Shown here: positions 15,497 to 18,785 of the stretch, one piece after another
How the letters are laid out: the number at the start of each line of letters is the position of its first letter
Numbering within the stretch: the first letter of the stretch is position 1
NCBI GenBank assembly: GCA_964519955.1
Contig: CAZFLM010000105.1
Span: 1 to 18,785, forward strand
Direction: 5' to 3'
DNA length: 18,785 nt
From: CAZFLM01 sp964519955
Lineage (GTDB): Bacteria; Armatimonadota; Chthonomonadetes; Chthonomonadales; CAJBBX01
Program-made: the position numbers and the translations under genes
The notes under the pieces: model-generated
Seen by the model: the letters and a program-made list of their open reading frames with translations, nothing else
What the model was told of the DNA's origin: nothing
The model's database searches: none

Positions 15497-16541
15497 CCAG
15501 AGCCACGCACACCACCTCGGGCTCTACGCCGTGTCTGCCGCGAGGAGCGCCGCCCGTCGCCGGTGCCTAACCATCGCGCTGGCACTCCTCTCCCAACAGC
15601 CCGCGCGCGCCGTCGGTCCCGAAGCCCCCTATCCGCCGAGCACCGTGATCCGCTCCATTGCATGGCACTGGGATACGCTGCGGACCGGCGCACCGGGCAG
15701 TGACCTCTGGCCGGTCACGTGGGCCGCCGACAGCAACCTCTACACATCATGGGGAGACGGCGGCGGCTTTCGGGGGAGCAACGATGACGGCCGCGTCAGT
15801 ATGGGCTCCGCTCGAATCGCTGGTACCCCTGAGGACCTCGATGCGGCCAACATCAACGGCGGCAAGAACTGCCTGCACCCGGCATCGTTCCCCGTGAAGG
15901 GCAAGGCCGATGGACTGATCGCCGTCGGCTCCACGCCATACGCCTGGGTCAACATGCAGGACGGCGACTACCCGGACGTGGACGTCCGCCTGGCGTGGTC
16001 GAATGATCTCGGCGCCAACTGGCAACTCGCCGAGTGGGCATTCGAGAAGGGGGTTGGGCGCTTCAAGCCGGCGACCTTCCTGAACTTCGGGAAGGGCTAC
16101 ACCGGCGTTCCCTCAGGACTGAGGGGCTACGTGTACTTCTACGGTGCGCGCCAGGGCGATGATGCGCGCACCATCGTCGGACGTGTACCCCAGGGCCGAT
16201 TGCAGGATCGTCAGGCGTACGAGTTCCTGGCGAGTGTCGAGCACGGCCATCCAAGGTGGTCGCGAGACCCTCGGACAGACCTGTTGGCGATGGAGTTTGC
16301 CGGTGACGTCGTGGTCTCGTACCTGCCCGGACTTCACCGATTCCTGGCAGGCGCATTCCACACGGGGCCTGGTCAGCTTGGCATCTTCGATGCGCCGAGC
16401 CCTTGGGGGCCGTGGACCACGGTGGCCTGGTATGACCACTGGGGAGGCATGGGCGTGGAAGGCTGTGGGCTGACGTGCACCTTCCCGCAGAAGTGGATGG
16501 ACGCTGACTGTCGCTCGGTATGGTGTGTGTTCAGTGTCTAA
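15465..16541 (+). CDS. Secreted DUF4185 protein, interrupted by an in-frame stop
   Basis: The 358-aa product has a twin-Arg-like or Sec-like signal (RRRCLTIALALLS at 31-43, cleavage after ARA at 49) and then a DUF4185 region: DLWPVTWAADSNLYTSWGDGGGF (80-102), DDGRVSMGSARI, NINGGKN, and a WGPWTTVAWYDHWGGMGVEG line. The family is predicted to form a beta-propeller related to glycosidases, and its substrate is unknown. It ends CTFPQKWMDADCRSVWCVFSV at a TAA (16539-16541). Reading on in the same frame restores a family-like end (see 16542-16631), so the TAA looks like a Tyr codon mutated to stop. The start is uncertain: 15465 overlaps the upstream gene, while GTG at 15531 would leave a cleaner signal peptide. 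Confidence 0.72.
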   Translation: MGSRGARPVTSQSHAHHLGLYAVSAARSAARRRCLTIALALLSQQPARAVGPEAPYPPSTVIRSIAWHWDTLRTGAPGSDLWPVTWAADSNLYTSWGDGGGFRGSNDDGRVSMGSARIAGTPEDLDAANINGGKNCLHPASFPVKGKADGLIAVGSTPYAWVNMQDGDYPDVDVRLAWSNDLGANWQLAEWAFEKGVGRFKPATFLNFGKGYTGVPSGLRGYVYFYGARQGDDARTIVGRVPQGRLQDRQAYEFLASVEHGHPRWSRDPRTDLLAMEFAGDVVVSYLPGLHRFLAGAFHTGPGQLGIFDAPSPWGPWTTVAWYDHWGGMGVEGCGLTCTFPQKWMDADCRSVWCVFSV

Positions 16542-16631
16542 GGCAAGGGCGGACAGACCGGCATCGGGGGGCATGACCGCTTCAACGTCGTGCGAGCCAC
16601 GCTTGATGTCCGTGCGAATGTCACGCACTGA
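16542..16631 (+). pseudogene. Detached C-terminus of the DUF4185 gene
   Basis: Directly after the TAA and in the same frame, 29 codons run to TGA (16629-16631). They encode GKGGQTGIGG followed by HDRFNVVRATLDV. From memory of the family, a G-x-G...D-x-F-N-x-V-R-A-T-L end follows the last W-x-V-F-S strand, which is exactly where this lies. It is therefore probably the end of the same protein, cut off by a single base change (TAC or TAT to TAA) or by a sequencing error. Confidence 0.6.
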
Positions 16632-16981
16632 GCCACCTTGATGCCCCGTCATCCCGCCTTGCGGCCGAGCATGGAGCGCCATGGACGGCATCGGCGAGGG
16701 CGAGGGGCCAGACGCACCCCGCCCCCCGACACCGGAAAGCGCGCGACATCGTCGGAGGCCGTGGGTGCGTGGTGGCCATAGTCTACTCGCCTGCTCCTGG
16801 AGTGACGTCGCGCGGAGCGGGGATGTGGCATCGGCTGTTGGTTCGCTCGGCATCACGCTCAAGTCGTGCATGGTCGACGGACCTCCTGCATAGGCTGGCC
16901 CCTCGCCCTGTAGACCACCGGCCGTGGCCGCAGACAGCGCCGAGAAGCTGGGCGCGTTTCCCCGCCTCGTCTGGAGCAGAC
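16632..16981. other. Gene-free stretch before the integrase
   Basis: About 350 bp without a supported gene. Short frames exist but are biased in composition and lack ribosome binding sites. No tRNA gene or tRNA fragment was recognised, so the integrase target is not a tRNA visible here. The DNA is GC-rich without obvious repeats until the hairpin block that starts at 16982. Confidence 0.55.
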
Positions 16982-17039
16982 CATATCCTCAGCTATATGC
17001 GCACGCAAGTGCGCCTCCAGCCACAAGTGCTGGAGGCGC
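16982..17039. repeat. Three nested inverted repeats downstream of the integrase
   Basis: CATAT/ATATG (16982-16986 and 16995-16999) is followed by GCGCAC-GCAA-GTGCGC (16999-17014, perfect, 6-bp stem) and then an 11-bp perfect stem with a 7-nt loop (17011-17021 and 17029-17039). The second and third share bases 17011-17014, so they are mutually exclusive. The last ends 13 nt from the integrase stop. On the - strand they follow the integrase and could end its transcript, although no T-run follows; alternatively they are part of an attachment site. Confidence 0.7.
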
Positions 17040-17052
17040 GTGATGGCGGACA

Positions 17053-18213
17053 TCATCCGCGACATGACTCGCGAAGGGCCTCGCGCAAGGCAGCGTCGAC
17101 CTCCCTGGCAGCGGCATCCTGGAGGGTCGGCAGCACGTGCGAGTAGGTGTTGAGGGTGAGGTCGACAGTGGAATGGCCCAAGCGCTCACTCACGACCTTG
17201 GGGTGGACGCCTTGCCCCAGCAGCAGCGTCGCGTGGGTGTGGCGAAGATCGTGGAAGCGGACCAAGGGCAGCCCTTCGCGCTGCAGCAACGAAGCGAACG
17301 CCGCTGACAGCGCTCGAGGCGAGCGGGGATCACCATTGTCCTCCGCGACCACCAGCGTGCCGTCCGACTGCACCTCGCCGAGGCGAGCCATCAGGCGTCC
17401 CTGCTCGATCCGATGGTCGGCGAGCGCCTCCACCAAGATCGAGGGTAGCACCACGACCCGACGGCTCTGGCGGCTCTTGGGCTCCTTGACGATCAGTGCC
17501 GTGCGCGTCTGGACCAGTGTCTGACGCACCGACAGCGTGCCGTGCGCCAGATCGACATCCTGCCACCGAAGGCCGAGGATCTCTCCGCGGCGCATGCCAG
17601 TCGTAACCGCCATGATGATGGGTACGAAGAGACGCGTCGGTCGTGCCGCACTTAGCAGCGCGGCGATCGCGTTGACGTCCAGGACGCGCTGCTCGATCGC
17701 TCTCGGTCGAGGCGGCACGACGGAGTTGGCCGGATTGCGGCCCAAGAACTGCCACCGAACGGCTTGCTCTAGAGCCTGCCTGAGCACTCGGTGGTGGTGC
17801 AGGACCGTCCGGGCAGATAGCCCTCCCTCGCCTTTGCGCCTCCCGTGAGAGAGCGCATCGCTGTAGTACGCCTGGATGTGCGCCGGCTGTAACCTGGCCA
17901 ACTTGTGGCGTCCCAGGCTGGGGATCAGGTGCAGTCGCACGTACTCCGTGTAGCCCTCTAGCGTCTTGACGGCAACAGACGGCTGAGCATAGTGCTGGAG
18001 CCAGTACTCAAGGTACTGGGCGACAGTCATGTCGGCCGGCGCCACATAGGCGCCCGTCGTCAACTCGTGCTGGAGGCGAGCCAGTTCTCGTTCGGCGTCG
18101 CGGCGGCTGCCTCGCACGGTGACCCACTTCTGCCGCCGCCTGCCGCGCTCGTCGCGCCCGAGGTCGAAGACGATGCACCAAGCATCGCCACGGCGCGTGA
18201 TGTGCCCTTTCAT
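17053..18213 (-). CDS. int: Tyrosine recombinase (phage/element integrase)
   Basis: The 386-aa protein has an N-terminal arm-type region (GHITRRGDAWCIVFDLGRDERGRRRQKWVTVRG), a core-binding SAM-like domain (~60-155) and a catalytic domain. Catalytic residues are R208 (TGMRRGE), K246 (EPKSRQSRR), H321-x-x-R324 (HDLRH), H347 (LGHS) and Y357 (TYSH), all intact. It would catalyse site-specific insertion or excision of DNA. AAGGGGG lies 8 nt before its ATG. It is transcribed leftward, and an excisionase-like gene lies upstream on the same strand. The left end of the element is probably near the hairpins at 16982-17039, and the element would extend to the right beyond the window. Confidence 0.93.
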   Translation of the reverse strand: MKGHITRRGDAWCIVFDLGRDERGRRRQKWVTVRGSRRDAERELARLQHELTTGAYVAPADMTVAQYLEYWLQHYAQPSVAVKTLEGYTEYVRLHLIPSLGRHKLARLQPAHIQAYYSDALSHGRRKGEGGLSARTVLHHHRVLRQALEQAVRWQFLGRNPANSVVPPRPRAIEQRVLDVNAIAALLSAARPTRLFVPIIMAVTTGMRRGEILGLRWQDVDLAHGTLSVRQTLVQTRTALIVKEPKSRQSRRVVVLPSILVEALADHRIEQGRLMARLGEVQSDGTLVVAEDNGDPRSPRALSAAFASLLQREGLPLVRFHDLRHTHATLLLGQGVHPKVVSERLGHSTVDLTLNTYSHVLPTLQDAAAREVDAALREALRESCRG

Positions 18214-18334
18214 TCGGGATCCCCCTTGCCGCCCGAGAGGCGAGTAGAGCTGGAGCGTTGGGGCACCGAGGTGCCACGAGCCCAGATCAGCAGCCCGCCA
18301 GACCGATGTCCACTCCGGTTGCTGCGCGGCAACG

Positions 18335-18538
18335 CTACGGGTCCGGCTGAGTGGCCCGTTGGTCGATGAAGCGCTCCAGTACTCTCTTCGGGATCAGGAT
18401 GCGCCTGCCAATCCGCAGCGACGGGATCTCCCCGGTGCGTATCACCTCGTACATTGCGTTGCGCCCCAACCGCAGAACGGAGCAGGCCTCCGGCACGGTC
18501 AGCACGTCCGGCAGGTCCGCCAAGTTGCGGGGTGTCAT
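18335..18538 (-). CDS. Excisionase-type helix-turn-helix protein
   Basis: The 67-aa protein fits the HTH_17/excisionase family: LTVPEACSVLRLGRNAMYEVIRTGEIPSLRIGRRILIPKRVLERFI. The helix-turn-helix is VPEACSVLRLGRNAMYEVI and the following wing is PSLRIGRRILIP. Such proteins bend att DNA and direct the integrase to excision. ATG 18538 is chosen since GGGGGAGA precedes it; an ATG 11 codons further upstream (18571) has no ribosome binding site. It is 121 nt upstream of the integrase, on the same strand. Confidence 0.87.
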   Translation of the reverse strand: MTPRNLADLPDVLTVPEACSVLRLGRNAMYEVIRTGEIPSLRIGRRILIPKRVLERFIDQRATQPDP

Positions 18539-18785
18539 GGTCTCCCCCTTCTCCGCTTCAGGTATGTCCATGGGATGTGACTGGACCCGCTCGCTCCTGC
18601 GTGGCGACTGCGCGGGCCCTCAGGTGCGCTGGCTGGCGCTGTAGGCGATCAGCGGGCGCGCAGCATCGCCGTCGGCACGCTGCCAGACCGGATGGGCTAG
18701 CCCAGGGCAGGCACAGATCGAGTGGTCGGCTAGCCAGAACCGCGCGTGCACGGCTGGTTCCGCATGCTCCCTAACCAGGCCGGCG
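18539..18785. other. Right-edge region without a supported gene
   Basis: About 250 bp upstream of the excisionase gene, where its promoter should lie, but no clear -35/-10 pair is visible on the - strand. It contains two palindromes with the GGCTAGCC core (18694-18703 and 18728-18735). Confidence 0.4.
18694..18735. repeat. Two GGCTAGCC palindromes
   Basis: GGGCTAGCCC (18694-18703) and GGCTAGCC (18728-18735) share an 8-bp palindrome at centres about 33 bp apart. They lie upstream of the excisionase gene and could be binding sites for an element-encoded regulator or recombination protein. CTAG is usually under-represented in bacterial genomes, which makes two close copies slightly notable. Confidence 0.45.

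Noticed and set aside
16632..17052. tRNA gene as integration target
   Set aside because: No cloverleaf, TTCGA-type T-loop or CCA end was found by eye on either strand.
18694..18735. Iterons of a replication origin
   Set aside because: Only two copies of an 8-bp palindrome, with no Rep gene in view.
1..18785. CRISPR array or restriction/defence genes
   Set aside because: No regularly spaced repeats, and no gene with nuclease, helicase or methyltransferase motifs.

Overview
The window is GC-rich bacterial DNA with dense, mostly co-directional genes on the + strand and a short integrase/excisionase unit on the - strand at the right end. The gene mix fits a high-GC, non-model phylum. It includes DUF3179, a PstA/DarA-type cyclic-di-AMP receptor, a B12-binding mutase-like protein, a DUF4185 secreted protein, and an integrase of a style common in Chloroflexota and high-GC Firmicutes. 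Chloroflexota is my best guess, held weakly; there is no rRNA or tRNA to anchor it.

Layout. (1) 1-690: no convincing gene. It holds a sigma70-like promoter with an overlapping inverted repeat (288-321) and a perfect 18-bp-stem hairpin (568-608). (2) 691-1812: a DUF3179 protein. (3) 1986-10370: a seven-gene, tightly spaced + strand run: opine-dehydrogenase-like enzyme, B12-binding/glutamate-mutase-E-like protein, MscS channel, PstA/DarA c-di-AMP receptor (overlapping mscS), glutamine-hydrolysing asparagine synthetase, DUF389 membrane protein with three C-terminal repeats, and an exported ferritin-like DUF2202-type protein. (4) 10410-13708: ArsR-family regulator, ClC anion channel/transporter and NhaD-type Na+/H+ antiporter. 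(5) 13805-16631: a protein made of two fused sulfotransferase-like P-loop domains, then a secreted DUF4185 protein whose frame is cut by one in-frame TAA before its expected C-terminus. (6) 16999-18538: a tyrosine recombinase with an excisionase-like HTH protein upstream of it and strong nested hairpins after its stop, probably the end of an integrated element that continues to the right.

How it may work together. Regions 3 and 4 read as an ion and osmotic homeostasis island: a tension-gated release channel, a c-di-AMP sensor, an anion channel, a Na+/H+ antiporter and an uncharacterised DUF389 protein. They sit beside three amino-acid-modifying enzymes (B12 mutase-like, amidotransferase, opine-type dehydrogenase). 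My main hypothesis is a c-di-AMP-linked module that makes or remodels a small amino-acid-derived solute and controls its release. The same operator-like motif (AGYAT-N6-ATGCT) occurs before the DUF3179 gene and before the operon, suggesting one regulon. The order and spacing are seen in the sequence; the pathway is inference.
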